Source: Acanthochromis polyacanthus
Taxonomy: Eukaryota; Chordata; Actinopteri; Pomacentridae
Direction of reading: 5' to 3'
Assembly (NCBI RefSeq): GCF_021347895.1
Contig: NC_067130.1
Span: 26,309,817 to 26,373,816 of the forward strand
DNA: 64,000 bases
A program made the position numbers and the translations under genes. Below are positions 10,465 to 21,440 of the stretch, piece after piece (positions within the stretch are counted from its first letter, which is position 1; each line of letters opens with the position of its first letter). The notes beneath the pieces are model-generated. The model made no database searches, was not told the origin of the DNA, and was given only the letters and a program-made list of their open reading frames with translations.

Positions 10465-12024
10465 ATGGGACAAAAACACAGTGAATTAGAAGGCGATGAG
10501 AAGTTTATGGAAAAATATGCGGAAGGATCAGGAGAAGTGAGTCAAAAAAGATGGAGGAAAAAACATAATTTCTCGGGCAAACTAGATGAGAGAGAAATCC
10601 TAGAACTCCAAACTAAACTAAAAACTGAAATCCTCCAGACAAAAAATGATAAAAAGAAGAAGCGCAGAAAGGATGAATACAGACTCTCAGATAAATGGCT
10701 AGAACAGAGCAGACTCAGAGCAGAAAAAAGGAAAGATAAAAATGAGAAGAAACAGAAAAAGGTTCTAGCACTGGTTAATCCAGATGAGGAGACACAGGTT
10801 CATTCAAGGCAACAAACCACTGGTGGTGGGGACGCGCGGGGGGGGCTCCCTAGCGCGCAGGGAGGGCTCTCCAGCGCGCCGACACCGCCAGAGGAACCAA
10901 TAGTCGTTAAACCAAAGAAAAAGACCTCTGCAGAAAAAAGAGACGATTTCCTCAAACAAAGACGTGGTTTGACAAAAACTTATGAACTTAGAAGCCAGAT
11001 TAGGGAAGAACCTGACAAAAAACCTGAACTATACCCAAACTTGGCCCCATATAAACCAGCTGATTATGGCAATGGCACAGATGATGACTTTGAAGACAGA
11101 ACCCCAAAAAGTGACGGAGAGTTGTGTCCTATGGTGGAGGTAGCAAATCCACGTTTTGGTACAGTTGTTGAAGGTGTTCAGGACACCCACGAGACTATTT
11201 TAGTTTACAGACCATGGACAGGCAGAGACATTGACCGAGCACTAGCAGGAATACCAAAACCAGAGGAAGATCCTGCAGGTGCAGTAGAGTCCTTAGAAGG
11301 TCTAAGAAAAAGCCACCATTTAAACGGTCCTGAATGCCATCAACTGGTTAGAACCTATTTGGGCTCTAAGTTCTGTCGTGTTGAAGGGAACTTCACAGGA
11401 TATGGTACTAACCATGATCCTTTGAAACATGATAGTGGAGACTTAAAAACTGCATTTGATGCGCTAATGGACAGAATAAAAACAGAATTCATGCGAAAAG
11501 CCGATTTTACACAAATAGCACACTGTAAACAAAAGGAAGGAGAAGAGCCTGTTGACTATAGGCATAGATTGGAAAAGGTTTACAAGGCTCACTGTGGCAT
11601 GGACCCTTCTAATGATAGAACTGGACCCTATCAACAACAGCTAAAAAGGGCATTTATCTCTGGGCTCCAACCTTCAGTGAAGAATTTTGTAGAGAAACAC
11701 TGGGTTGGACAAAATACAGGCGCAGTTGAAGAAGCTGTAAATTGGGCAGTACATGCCACTGCTGTCATTCAGAAAAAACTAACTAAACCCGCGGCTGCGT
11801 ATTTTTCTGATGAAACGCCAACCTCCACAGTACTCTACTCTGGAGCGTACAGAGGCAGAGGAGGTTTCAGAGGCAGAGGGAAGTTCCGTGGTAGAGGCAG
11901 GGGTAGAGGAGGTAGACCCGCCACCTCAGATGATGTATGCTATCTATGTGGCAAAACAGGCCACTTTGCACGCAATTGCCATACAGGAAAGCGTGTATAT
12001 AATCCAAATAGCACACAAAATTGA
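10465..12024 (+). CDS. gag: Endogenous retroviral Gag polyprotein (519 aa)
   Basis: Gag is the structural polyprotein that assembles at the plasma membrane and packages the RNA genome. The frame is open for 519 residues. It starts MGQKHS, an N-myristoylation-type signal that fixes the start codon. Residues ~25-105 are lysine-rich, as in a matrix domain. A Gly/Ala/Pro linker follows, and LYPNL near residue 188 is a candidate ALIX-binding late-domain motif. Residues ~240-440 would be capsid. The tail has an RG-rich run (~455-480) and one CCHC knuckle (CYLCGKTGHFARNC, ~490-504) for nucleocapsid. The gene ends in UGA, with protease continuing in the same frame. Gag is the only fully open gene of this provirus. 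Nothing shows that it is expressed or has been co-opted. Confidence 0.85.
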   Translation: MGQKHSELEGDEKFMEKYAEGSGEVSQKRWRKKHNFSGKLDEREILELQTKLKTEILQTKNDKKKKRRKDEYRLSDKWLEQSRLRAEKRKDKNEKKQKKVLALVNPDEETQVHSRQQTTGGGDARGGLPSAQGGLSSAPTPPEEPIVVKPKKKTSAEKRDDFLKQRRGLTKTYELRSQIREEPDKKPELYPNLAPYKPADYGNGTDDDFEDRTPKSDGELCPMVEVANPRFGTVVEGVQDTHETILVYRPWTGRDIDRALAGIPKPEEDPAGAVESLEGLRKSHHLNGPECHQLVRTYLGSKFCRVEGNFTGYGTNHDPLKHDSGDLKTAFDALMDRIKTEFMRKADFTQIAHCKQKEGEEPVDYRHRLEKVYKAHCGMDPSNDRTGPYQQQLKRAFISGLQPSVKNFVEKHWVGQNTGAVEEAVNWAVHATAVIQKKLTKPAAAYFSDETPTSTVLYSGAYRGRGGFRGRGKFRGRGRGRGGRPATSDDVCYLCGKTGHFARNCHTGKRVYNPNSTQN

Positions 12025-12066
12025 CAACTACTTACAAGCTCCTTGGAGGAGGGGGTTAACACCTCC
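12022..12066 (+). promoter_or_regulatory. Candidate gag-pro stop-codon readthrough signal
   Basis: The gag terminator reads TGA-CAA-CTA. The six bases after the stop fit the CARYYA readthrough context known from tobamoviruses. The downstream frame is open. A purine-rich arm GGAGG (12045-12049) can pair with CCTCC (12062-12066). Gamma- and epsilonretroviruses also express pro-pol by readthrough at this junction, usually at UAG followed by a pseudoknot. Function is inferred from context and frame only. Confidence 0.55.
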
Positions 12067-12750
12067 CTAAGCCAACCCCATCATGTAGAAAATAAAAATC
12101 AAACTATGATGCAGACCGCCACAGACACCCCAGACGTAGATATTTTCGCAGCACTACAAGCATTAGCTGTAAATGAAGATTTGCCCTATAGAAAATTATT
12201 TATAAATGGCCAAGAATTTGACTGTTTGTGTGACACAGGAGCCTGTAGAACAGTTTTAAAAGCACCACCTCCTGGAGTAAAATTCTCAACTAACACAATC
12301 CTAGTCAAAACAGCGAATGGTCAATTAGGTCATCATCCACTCTCTAACCCGGTCAAAATACGGGATAAACAAACGGGAGTGTATACCACCTCAGCAATTC
12401 TGGTGGATCGCAATTGCCCAGTTAATCTATTGGGCAGAGATGTAATGACAGCATTAAAAATTTGTGTTATTCCTACAAAAAAAGGAATGACTTCAGCTGT
12501 CGTCTCTTGCGGACTCAATATAATGCAGGGCAAAAAACCCCTACATTATTATTGGACTTATGACATTTCTAAGCATGCTGAAGGACAACCAGCACAAACA
12601 CTATTAAAAAAATCCAAAATGCACATCCGCCTGCACAGACACAAATGCGTGGTCCTGATGGGCTACATGTCACCATTAGATACAAAACAACACCAGGACC
12701 CGATCATAGTTTTGACAAATGGTTCTCCGCACAAACCACCCCTCAAATAA
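12025..12750 (+). CDS. pro: Endogenous retroviral protease region (in frame with gag)
   Basis: This frame continues gag after the UGA, so it has no start codon of its own and would be made as a Gag-Pro fusion. A retropepsin domain lies in its middle, with the active-site motif CDTGA near 12229, an ILV(D) flap-side segment, and the second conserved motif LLGRD near 12427. Retropepsins are aspartic proteases that act as dimers and cleave Gag and Gag-Pol during maturation. After a 7-A run at 12606 the pol reading continues in the -1 frame. The last ~48 codons of this frame are therefore probably off-frame sequence. It is part of a defective provirus. Confidence 0.75.
   Translation, partial: QLLTSSLEEGVNTSLSQPHHVENKNQTMMQTATDTPDVDIFAALQALAVNEDLPYRKLFINGQEFDCLCDTGACRTVLKAPPPGVKFSTNTILVKTANGQLGHHPLSNPVKIRDKQTGVYTTSAILVDRNCPVNLLGRDVMTALKICVIPTKKGMTSAVVSCGLNIMQGKKPLHYYWTYDISKHAEGQPAQTLLKKSKMHIRLHRHKCVVLMGYMSPLDTKQHQDPIIVLTNGSPHKPPLK
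12606..12612 (+). other. Seven-A run at the pro/pol frame change
   Basis: The run is phased as A-AAA-AAA with respect to the protease frame, which is the layout of a -1 ribosomal slippery heptamer. The downstream pol frame is exactly -1 to the protease frame. A one-base indel in a homopolymer of a dead provirus explains it equally well. Confidence 0.5.
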
Positions 12751-13055
12751 TCACCCTTCAACACGTTTATCTAGATAAAAGAGGAAATGGGGTAGCTTCT
12801 GTTCTGCTTTCACCCGAACAACTGAAATTCTTTAGGGGACAAATTCCCCATACTCCACATGTCTCTCTGTCCAAAGCTCCAACAATGGAGTGGCATCAAC
12901 TTGAGGGTTTGTTGCGGAAAGCACAAGCCGACACCTATGAACCCATTCCAAATTTTGACTGGCAAAAAGGTCAACGTTATGGGTTCATGAGACAACCTCT
13001 TGGGTGGCGTGTGAAAACCACACCATCCACACATTTGGATGAAAAAGAAACCTGA
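12613..13055 (+). pseudogene. Pol N-terminal segment with paired HxT/S motifs, ends in a stop
   Basis: This segment lies between protease and reverse transcriptase, in the same frame as the RT but -1 to protease. It contains two short motifs, HVTI (12666) and HVSL (12858), 64 residues apart. These match the H-hydrophobic-T/S-hydrophobic pair that defines 2H phosphoesterases, enzymes that cleave 2'-5' or cyclic phosphodiester bonds. The spacing is shorter than the usual ~75-90. It may be a diverged 2H-like domain or a coincidence in a linker. A TGA at 13053-13055 interrupts the frame, which then continues into RT. Confidence 0.5.
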
Positions 13056-15224
13056 TCCTTAATTTGTCTGTCTTTAGAGGATTACCCAGAATTAAAAAAT
13101 CTGCCCGAAGATCTCTGGTCTAACAGCCCTACAGATGTTGGACTGATAAGAGATTTTCCACCTGTTGAAGTAAAAGCAGCCAACTCTTATAGACCACAAA
13201 TTCCTCAATATCCGCTGAAACAAGCAGCAATAGAAGGTATAAGACCTGTTATTGCAGACATGGAAAAATCAGGGATTATTGTGAAAACAAAAAAGCATGT
13301 TTGCAATACACCCATTTTCCCTGTTCAAAAAGCACATACAGGACAATGGAGGATGGTTCAAGACTTGAGAGCGGTGAATGATGCTGTACAGAAAACTACA
13401 CCTGATGTTCCAAACCCAAATACATTATTAAATGAAGTAACTTCAGATAAAAAGTGGTTTTCAGTTATAGATTTAAGTAATGCTTTTTTCTCTGTACCAC
13501 TACATTTAAACTCGCAACACTGGTTCGGATTTACATTTGAAGGTACACAGTACACCTATACACGATTACCACAAGGCTTTACAGAAAGCCCCCACATATA
13601 CACTCAGGCTCTCAGGTGCTCCATGTCAACATTTCAAATTCCAGAACACAGCCAAATTCTGTTGTATGTTGATGATATTCTTGTGGCTGCAGACACGCAG
13701 GAACACTGTAAACAGACAACGATGGCAGTGTTACGACACTTACATGAAACAGGTCATAAGGTTTCATTACACAAACTTCAGTTGTGGGCTCCGCAGGTGG
13801 TGTATTTGGGCCATAATCTTTCAAAACATGGGAAAGCTTTACTCACTGACAGAAAAACTGCAATCCAAAATGCTCCAAAGCCGCGAACAAAACAACAAAT
13901 GATGTCATTTTTAGGACTTTGTAATTTTTGCAGATCCTGGGTTCCAGATTACGCAGTGTTCTCACAGCCACTGCAAGATTTAATATATGGCAAGAACATG
14001 TCGTTAACAGATGAGATTATTTGGACTGTACAGGCTGAGGAAGCTTTTAAAAATCTGAAATTAGCCCTGCAAACTGATGTTGTTTTGGCTCTACCTGACT
14101 ACAACAAACCGTTTGACCTGTTTGTTAACTGCAAAAATGGGCACATGACTTCTATTCTTACACAAAAACATGGTGATACACCTAAGCCTGTAGCATATTA
14201 TTCTAAACGCTTAGATAATATCGCAGCAGGTCTCCCACAGTGTGTACAAAGTTGTGCAGCAGCTGCTCTTGCGATTTCTGCCTCTGCAGATATTATTTTA
14301 TGTCACCCACTTTCCGTCCATGTTCCACACTCTGTGGCTGCAGTCCTGCTGCATGCAAATCTTCCGTTTCTGACTCATGCCCGTCACATTGCCTATACTT
14401 CTACATTGTTGTCACAGCCACATATAACTGTGCATAGATGTAGCTCCTTAAATCCAAGTACGCTTTTGCCCACTGAAGGCGATGGAGATCCACACTGCTG
14501 TGTGACTACGACAAATGAAGAAACAAAGCCACGACCTGACATTTTTGATCTCCCACAATCTGGTTTTACTGATATTTTTGTGGATGGTTCTGCTTCTGGA
14601 GACATTCGAGGAAATAATTGTGTAGGTTATGCAATAACAACAGTAACTACAGTCCTAAGAGCAGAACGCCTGCCACACACGTATTCTGCACAGACGGCTG
14701 AACTTCTAGCAGTCATTAACGCTTGTAAGATGTTTGAAGGGAAATCGCTTAACATTTACACAGACAGTCAATATGTGTATTCTTCTGTCCACCATTTCGC
14801 TCGAATTTGGAATAACAGGGGCATGAAAACCTCTGGTGGGAAACCTCTTACACATGCCTCTCTGTTGAAAAATCTTCTCTTAGCAATTCAGTGTCCTGCT
14901 AAATTAGCGCTGTGTAAATGTAAGTCTCACCAAAAGGACGACTCCGCCATAACACGGGGTAATAACCTTGCAGATGTTGCTGCAAAACAAGCTTCATTTG
15001 GCACGCAATGTTCTGGGAATGACCTTTTCCTCTCAGTAGACCTAAACATCTTGGCGGACGCACAAAACACTGCTCCCACGGCTGAACAAGCTTCTTGGCT
15101 CAGACGTGGAGCTGTTTTGCAAAATGGCCTTTATCATATTCATGATAAGCCCGTTCTTCCGCGTTCTCTGTTCCCCACAGCCGCCCTCGTGAGCCATGGT
15201 CTAACCCATGTCTCAACACTCTGA
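13056..15224 (+). pseudogene. pol: Endogenous retroviral reverse transcriptase-RNase H, cut at integrase
   Basis: After the TGA the same frame is open to 15224. Reverse transcriptase begins near 13190. Visible motifs include the WRMVQDLRAVN fingers segment, FSVIDLSNAFFSVPL with the first catalytic Asp, LPQGFTESP, and the polymerase site LLYVDDILVAA (~13660). A connection domain follows. RNase H shows IFVDGSASG (~14575), the AQTAELLAV helix and YTDSQYVY, that is the D-E-D series, then a KCKSHQKDD region and a late Asp. The protein ends just after SHGLTHVST, the first His of the integrase zinc-binding domain, where unrelated sequence starts. RT and RNase H convert the viral RNA to DNA. The clean open frame suggests a fairly young insertion, despite the upstream stop and lost 3' end. 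Confidence 0.85.
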
Positions 15225-15427
15225 CAGTTCCAGTTCCTGTAATTGGACCTCCTACCCTCTAGAGGGTTTCTCGACCAGTCCGCACTTCCGTTTCTGGTTT
15301 GTTTAGGTCCGGTACAGATTTGTGCTACTTGTATTTTCTTCTGTGTTGTAAATAAAGCATTCTAAAACCGAACATCTGTCCGCATTCTCATTTCCTGCTC
15401 TTGAGCCTCTGTACCCTTCATAACAAG
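15225..15427 (+). other. LTR- or 3'-UTR-like tail joined to truncated pol
   Basis: The pol frame stops at a TGA directly at this junction. The following ~200 bases hold a poly(A) signal (AATAAA near 15350) and end 'cttcataaca'. It does not resemble the retrovirus's own 5' LTR region, so it is not the matching 3' LTR. It may be the end of a different LTR element brought in by recombination or deletion. Confidence 0.35.
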
Positions 15428-16030
15428 ACTGCAGGGCTCATATTGCCATCCCTAGAGCCACACCATGAATGTGGATAAAAATATCATTTCATTGCAATTG
15501 AAATTAATATCCCAAGTAACACATCAACCTTGACATCAAATGAGACATTTGACTTCCTACAAAGCATTACAATATGCACAGTGGTTTCCTCAAAATTACT
15601 AACTTTAATCTAATCAGCTTCCACTCACATTTAACTGCTAAATATATAGTTTGCATCTGTAAATGTTAACTGCTGACTGTTCATACCTATGTATGGCTAA
15701 ATCGGAGGGCAGATAATGCAGTAAGCCATACATATACATTAATATAATGGAGCTGGTATAAGAGACTTTTTTTTAATGTCCTCATTTCTGGAGATGAAAT
15801 GTCCTCAGCTCACAAGATGATATGGTTCATAAGACTTGTTTGTTGCATCCAAAATGAAAACACAGCAATTTTGCCGCATATGCGAGGAAAAACACCAGGA
15901 CAGACTCAACGAAAAAGATGAGTTTAATGTACTGTAAATAATATTCAATTTCTGCACAGTCTCTATATAATATTCTGTATATTTTACTGTAACTGCAAAG
16001 CGTGATAATGAAACAGGAGTCCTAATACTG
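15428..16030. other. Non-coding sequence, nothing recognised
   Basis: AT-rich, with no repeat or gene signature seen. Confidence 0.5.
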
Positions 16031-16286
16031 GGGCGGCATGGCTCAGTGGGAAGAGTGGCCGTCTTGTAACTGGAAGGTTGCCGGTTTGATCCTCGGCCCG
16101 TCGAGCTCATGTCGAGGTGTCCCTGAGCAAGACACCGAACCCCTAATTGCTCCTGATGGACTGTGGTTAGCACCTTGCATGGCAGCTCGCACCATCAGTG
16201 TGTGAATGTGTGTGTGAATGGGTAAATGTGACATATCATCATGTAAAGCGCTTTGGATAAAAGCGCTATATAAATACAACCATTTA
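16031..16286 (+). repeat. tRNA-derived SINE-like repeat
   Basis: It starts 'ggcggcatggctcag' with an RNA polymerase III A box (TGGCTCAGTGGG, 16039-16050) and a B box (GGTTTGATCC, 16083-16092). It continues with 'gagcaagacaccgaacccc', a (GT)-containing segment, and a tail 'gcgctatataaata'. This is the structure of a tRNA-headed retroposon widely dispersed in ray-finned fish. It carries no protein gene. Confidence 0.75.
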
Positions 16287-18326
16287 CTCACAGCGCTCAT
16301 GGAGATTTCATCATCATATAGAGTATGTATGCAGTACCATGTTCTGTTACGGATGCATTGACCAGAATATAAGTTGCCCTTAGCTGTGAGATGCAAAAGC
16401 TAATTGGCCAATCTGACTTTGTGTTATCATGAAGGGAAGTTCAGTGGCTCAAGGGTTAATTTGGCTTGTTATAACGCTACAAGCTGGTGGATGAATTGCT
16501 CACTTGACTCCATGGTGAAGCAGCAATTGCCTGTTGTTTGATGAAGCAAAAGATTTATCAAATTAATGGTTCTGATTATATACAATTATAGCCTTATCAA
16601 ACTAATGGTAGTAGTGCTGTTGTCCTGTTTGTACTTTGTTGCTTCTTAATTTGTAGCCACCAAAATGAACCTATGCCCAATTACCATTTGTGAATGAAAC
16701 TGTAGTGGGTGTTTGTGTGTGTAGAAACCCGTGTAAGTCTTGGGTAATAAAGTAGGAATATATTAATAATAATAATAATAAAACAGCTACACTTTGGTCT
16801 TGATAACATCATTCACATTTTCAGATCAATTTCACCCCATGCCACATGCCTCTCTCTTTATTTTTTTGGAAAGATTTTCGTTCTGCTCAGCCCAGATAGC
16901 TGGAACTCATTAAATCGCTGGATAAAACACAGGCGAAGGGAGGTCACGGTTTGTCTAACGGAATAATTATCAGAGACAGACCACCCTCGTATGACTTATC
17001 ACAGCCAGGATACCTTTCTACAAACGGCAAAACAAACAGTCAGAGAAAGATCCAGCGGTGCGATCAGGCAAAGCTTTCTAATGTGCTGATGTCATTCGTT
17101 CCTGAGCACAGAAGCCGTGGCACAGAGCAGGCTGTGATAAGCTCCCGAGCAAAAATTACATTTAATTAGCTATGCTGCTGGCATGGCCTCTCAGTGCTCA
17201 TATAGCCGGCGAACAAAAAAAAACAGTTTTGGTGTAGTCTCACACAGTATAGACGCAGTCCCTTAGGAGTGCAATAAATGAGACCTCTGTTTGAAATACA
17301 AAACGGACACTAATGACACAATTAATTACTCCCTGCACCAATAAATGTACTAGCAAAGAGTTGTTTGTGCCTTGGGATTATCTGTTGTTTTAATTAAGAG
17401 TTAGGGCACTGATTCCGTTCCCTGTGGACAACAACTAGCCAAGACATTGCAACGAGCCCGTTGGGGGTTGAACAGGGTGGAAACACCCCAGAGTTTTGCC
17501 ACCCTGCATCATGCGATTTTTCTTTTTTTTTTCTTTTTAAAACAAGGCTCTCTCTATTATTGATTCTGCACTATTTTATGTCCAGTGGCATTTGGTAATT
17601 CACCGTATAAACCTCTCTTTTAGAAGTCAGTTGACTTCCTTCTTAGACTGCTGGAGTCATCTAAATAGCACACCCCTCATTCCAGTCTGAAATCAATACA
17701 TAAGATAAGACAAAAAAAGTATTCAGATACTATACCGGACAAACGTGACCCCCATGTTAAAAAATGCAAAACTAAAGCAACTAAAACATCATGTATTCAA
17801 ATTATTAGGCAAAATAATATTCCTATAATAGGCAAAAAGTATGCATAATATGTAAAAAAAAAAAAAGTGTCCAATGGCTGCTCTGATGACATCATAGATT
17901 ACATTGCTATTGTTGGTGCTGGTGCACTAATGCTAACTCCCCCGTAACGTCTTTTTTACACTTTAGTCTTTAAGTCCGGTGGTTCCCAACTTAGAGGTGC
18001 AGTCTCCACCTGAAAGTCAAAATACAAATCTGATGGATGGTGATACAAAAAATGTGATGGAAAATTGAATTTCACACAGATGTGAAATGACAAAAGATCC
18101 CAAGAATTAAACACAAGCTGTAAAGGCTGGGAACAATGGTTGGAGCTTTAACAATGCATTGCATTTTATTGTGTAAACTGATCATACATTTAATTTATTT
18201 TAATTCCAAGCTAAAAAAAAAAAAAAGCCAACTGACATCAGTCACATAATGTAGTGGAGCACAACACTCAAGCAAAGTCTCCTAAAATCTGTATTATTAT
18301 GCAATACTCAAGGGTTACTTTGGACC
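16287..18326. other. Non-coding sequence; (AAT)n and a possible conserved block
   Basis: A short (AAT)n run lies at 16762-16781. Around 16905-17215 the sequence is less AT-rich, free of repeats and contains 'acatttaattagc' homeodomain-like cores, reminiscent of a conserved non-coding element. No coding evidence. Confidence 0.35.
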
Positions 18327-18528
18327 TGTCATGGGCCTGGTCTAGACCTTTCCCTTCGACCGCCGTTTCCCTGGAGCCTGACTCTTTTTTCCCCCATTTC
18401 CAGCTAGTGAGCGTTGGCTGTAGTAACTGTCATTTTATTTGTACAATAAATTCTGTTTCTGACCCGCCTACTGACTCCTCTCGTGATCTCACTTGGGTTC
18501 CAAATTCGGCTTGTCCCGTTACAGGACC
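18327..18528 (+). mobile_element. Internally deleted solo LTR, same family as 43040-43570
   Basis: The first ~28 bases (TGTCATGGGCCTGG...) match the left end of the LTR at 43040. The rest (GGAGCCTGACTCT, CATTTCCAGCTAGTGAG, AATAAATTCTGTTT, TCTCACTTGGGTTC) matches its right third in order. The middle ~330 bases are missing. It contains an AATAAA near 18446. Confidence 0.65.
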
Positions 18529-21240
18529 ATTGCAATCCTAGATTACACCTTGCATTTGCAGTAATCAGCATGGATCAAAAATTTGTTTAATGGAGTGCTC
18601 CAGACAGACTCAACAATTCTCAAAACTGTATATATTTCAGTCTTTTATATACACCTTTTTGCTTATTGCCTGGCTCCATTCTGTAATCTTGTTTTGTTGA
18701 TTATAATTCTAATTAGAATAATACCAGCAAGAAGAAGGAGGAAAAAGAGTAACGCCTCTAATATATCAAAATTAAACTAGACAGCAACAATGCCCAAACT
18801 CTAATGACATTTAATGAAAGCCATGAATGAAAGGATGAAAACATTCATGTTTTCAGTACCTCAGTTCATTGTGGAAATGATTAGAATACAGACATAAGAA
18901 TGGCTCCTATTTATAAGATGAATGCTTGAACCATGAGCGATGCCCCCAAATACAGACGTATAGTGAAGTTAAGCATTTTTGTCATACTCTCTTTAGATTC
19001 AGGCACAGTGTGACACAATGCTGGTGAAACAGCTGAAGGTCAGATGGCAGAGATAACGGTATGTAAAATATATCTGTATGCCTCTCTGTAAAATATGAAT
19101 ATATACACATATTTTAAACAATGCAGCTAAATTGTGCAAAGCATCATCTCTTTAATGTAGGAAAATGAACATGAAAAGCAACAAAAATTCAACGTCTTGT
19201 GTCTAATGAAACAAATCCCTGCTTGTCAACTTGCTGAGGATGAGAAAACGATCACACTGACACAAACAAAAATTTGGGGTTACTGAAACCTAAACCCAAA
19301 ATGAAGTTTGGATTATTCTGGCACCACAGGAGCCCTTCAACAACCCAGATGTCCTTCATTTCCAATTAGTCCAATTTTCTCATCTTCCTTTAATATCCCA
19401 AGACCAGTTTGCTGTTCAAACAGCATCTGTCTAGCAGAGCTTTCGACTCCTCAAGGCTTAAGCCTATTTCTAATTAATCTGTCTCTCTAACAGTAGAGAG
19501 AGGAGGTCAGAAAACAGGCTGAAGGTGACTTGAAGTTGGTCGAAGTCTATTTTGACATGAAACATACTTCAGGGAACACCAGATAAATTCTATTTATTTT
19601 AATCGAGTTGATGCCTAATTTACATTATCATCCCTGTTTAATTTAGCTGTGTTAAAAATGCCACAGCCCCAATGACCTGGAAGTATCAGACTCACACCAG
19701 TATCTTCCCTTTCTACATACACGCCATCACAACGTATTAGGATTGCTCAATAGTGAATATTTTAGTCATCTGTATTAATGATGGGTTCTCTAAATTTGCA
19801 AAATACACAAAAGTACTTGCTGAGAAATGAGATTGTGGAGATAAAACGAAGACATAACTGAGTCTAATTTCCCTTTTTTGTAGGGCAAATGTCTTGTAAT
19901 TATTGCATCTAAGCAACGTGCTGATAATGAAAATGTGTTCAGAAAAAGGCTGTTATTGTAAAAACCGCTCGTGGACCCCAAGGAGAGAAAGTGCAATATG
20001 ATATTATATCTCAGTCTGGAGTTCCCACTTCAATGCTGTAATGGTTTTTGCATGATAGGATCATTGCAAACATTAGAGAACAACAATGAAACAAGAAAGC
20101 TTGACTTCGGAAAAGGTGGCAGTGTGGGGAGACTTATGAACTTGTGAAGTCAAGTGAACAAACACAGCACGCCACAGATATAGTCCCATCAGTGCTGCCT
20201 TCTAGGGGACTGTGTTTTCTACTACAGCTTTGAGATTAAGACTATCAAGATCCATTTCAATATATAACCAAATGAAAAAAGGAGTTGAAGGAAACATGAC
20301 GAACACATCTGTTGATTCAAAATTCTAGTGAATCTTGCGTACAGGCACTCAAACCCAGAAAAAAAGGTTATGAATCAAAAATATATTACAGACACATGAG
20401 GTTTGTTGAATGTTATCCAGTCCAGATGACATTCTGGACTTTTGGTTCAATCAATCTAGCCTGCCTCTAGAAATAGCACCGAACAGAAGATCTAATGCAC
20501 AGTCACACAGCAGGTCCATCACTATTCACCTCCTCTCCTGACTTTCATTAGGGGTTTTATTTATACTGGCTGGAAACTGTATGAAGATAATGGAGGATTT
20601 TCCAAAGCAGCAGAGCAGAAAGAATATGCTGAACAAGCAGACTGGAGATGGTGACCATGGCAACACCTGACCCTGTGGAATGCTTTGTGCTTCACCAACC
20701 ACAGATGATCAGGGATGATTGGCATGACAGGTAAACCACCGAGGTGTAACTGAATTGATTCAAGACAGTCTCATACATTCGCAGATCCACCTTTGATCCA
20801 AAGCTTTGTCTTCTATGGGAAGATAAAGATGAAAGTTGAATGTGTGTAAAGGTAAATAATATTCCTGTAACGAAGGGGAACAATGATGGTTGGAAAGATC
20901 TGATTTTGTCTCTGATGAAACCAAGGGAAAAAAATGTGATCATACTAAAAAAGTGGAAGAGAACTCGAAACAGGGGAAGAAGTTGCAGCAATGTTGAGCC
21001 TTAATAATAATGACCTTTAAAAAATTTTTTACCATCTCAAACCATCAGGGGCTTTCTGCTCGAGCATCATTGACATACTTTATTATCATAAACTACCGAA
21101 TTTCAAGGGGTCATCTGTAACTTCTAGACTGGCAATACTTTCAGTTGTTTTATTTGTTTGGATGACAATATCTCAGGAACTTTATTTCAGAACCTAACAT
21201 ATTTGACAAGTATATCAAATAGTCTCAGATTACTATTTAA
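18529..21240. other. Non-coding sequence, no gene recognised
   Basis: AT-rich with scattered short open frames. The only notable item is 19795-19830, a 36-bp block repeated with one mismatch at 24491-24526. It looks like host intergenic or intronic DNA. Confidence 0.45.
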
Positions 21241-21306
21241 AATTAAAGCTGCAAGCAGCGATGGACGGGTCCTCGCATCCACGCTGGTCGGCGAATCCAT
21301 GCACGT

Positions 21307-21320
21307 CCACCAGGTGGCAC
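21307..21320 (+). promoter_or_regulatory. CTCF core-motif match
   Basis: CCACCAGGTGGCAC fits the vertebrate CTCF consensus CCASYAGRKGGCRS at all 14 positions. It lies inside the composite repeat. Binding is not shown by sequence alone. Confidence 0.5.
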
Positions 21321-21440
21321 TGTGACTGAGAGTGTGTGCTGGCCTCTGAATCACATCTGGACCAGAGTTTAATCACACGTAAAATTTCAGCCAGATTGGA
21401 GCATGTTCAGACTAGTTATACAGCATTTCCTGCCCATCCA

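Larger units (their letters stand above)
9551..15228 (+). mobile_element. Endogenous retrovirus, 3' truncated (class I-like)
   Basis: The parts occur in order: LTR promoter and poly(A) signal, tRNA primer-binding site, long leader, gag, protease, reverse transcriptase and RNase H. The sequence then stops being retroviral at the first residues of integrase. There is no integrase core, env, polypurine tract or matching 3' LTR. A gag stop followed in the same frame by protease, an N-terminal Met-Gly in Gag, one CCHC zinc knuckle and a YVDD polymerase site all fit gamma/epsilon-type (class I) retroviruses. The left limit is a guess because no second LTR exists for comparison. The provirus is defective: pol has a frame change and an in-frame stop, and the 3' half is lost. 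Confidence 0.85.

Noticed and set aside
15225..15427. 3' LTR of the endogenous retrovirus
   Set aside because: It has a poly(A) signal but no resemblance to the 9551-9880 region, so it cannot be the partner LTR.
16083..16092. Possible tRNA gene at the B box
   Set aside because: The sequence has A and B boxes but no cloverleaf; it continues into a SINE body and tail. The same applies at 24205.
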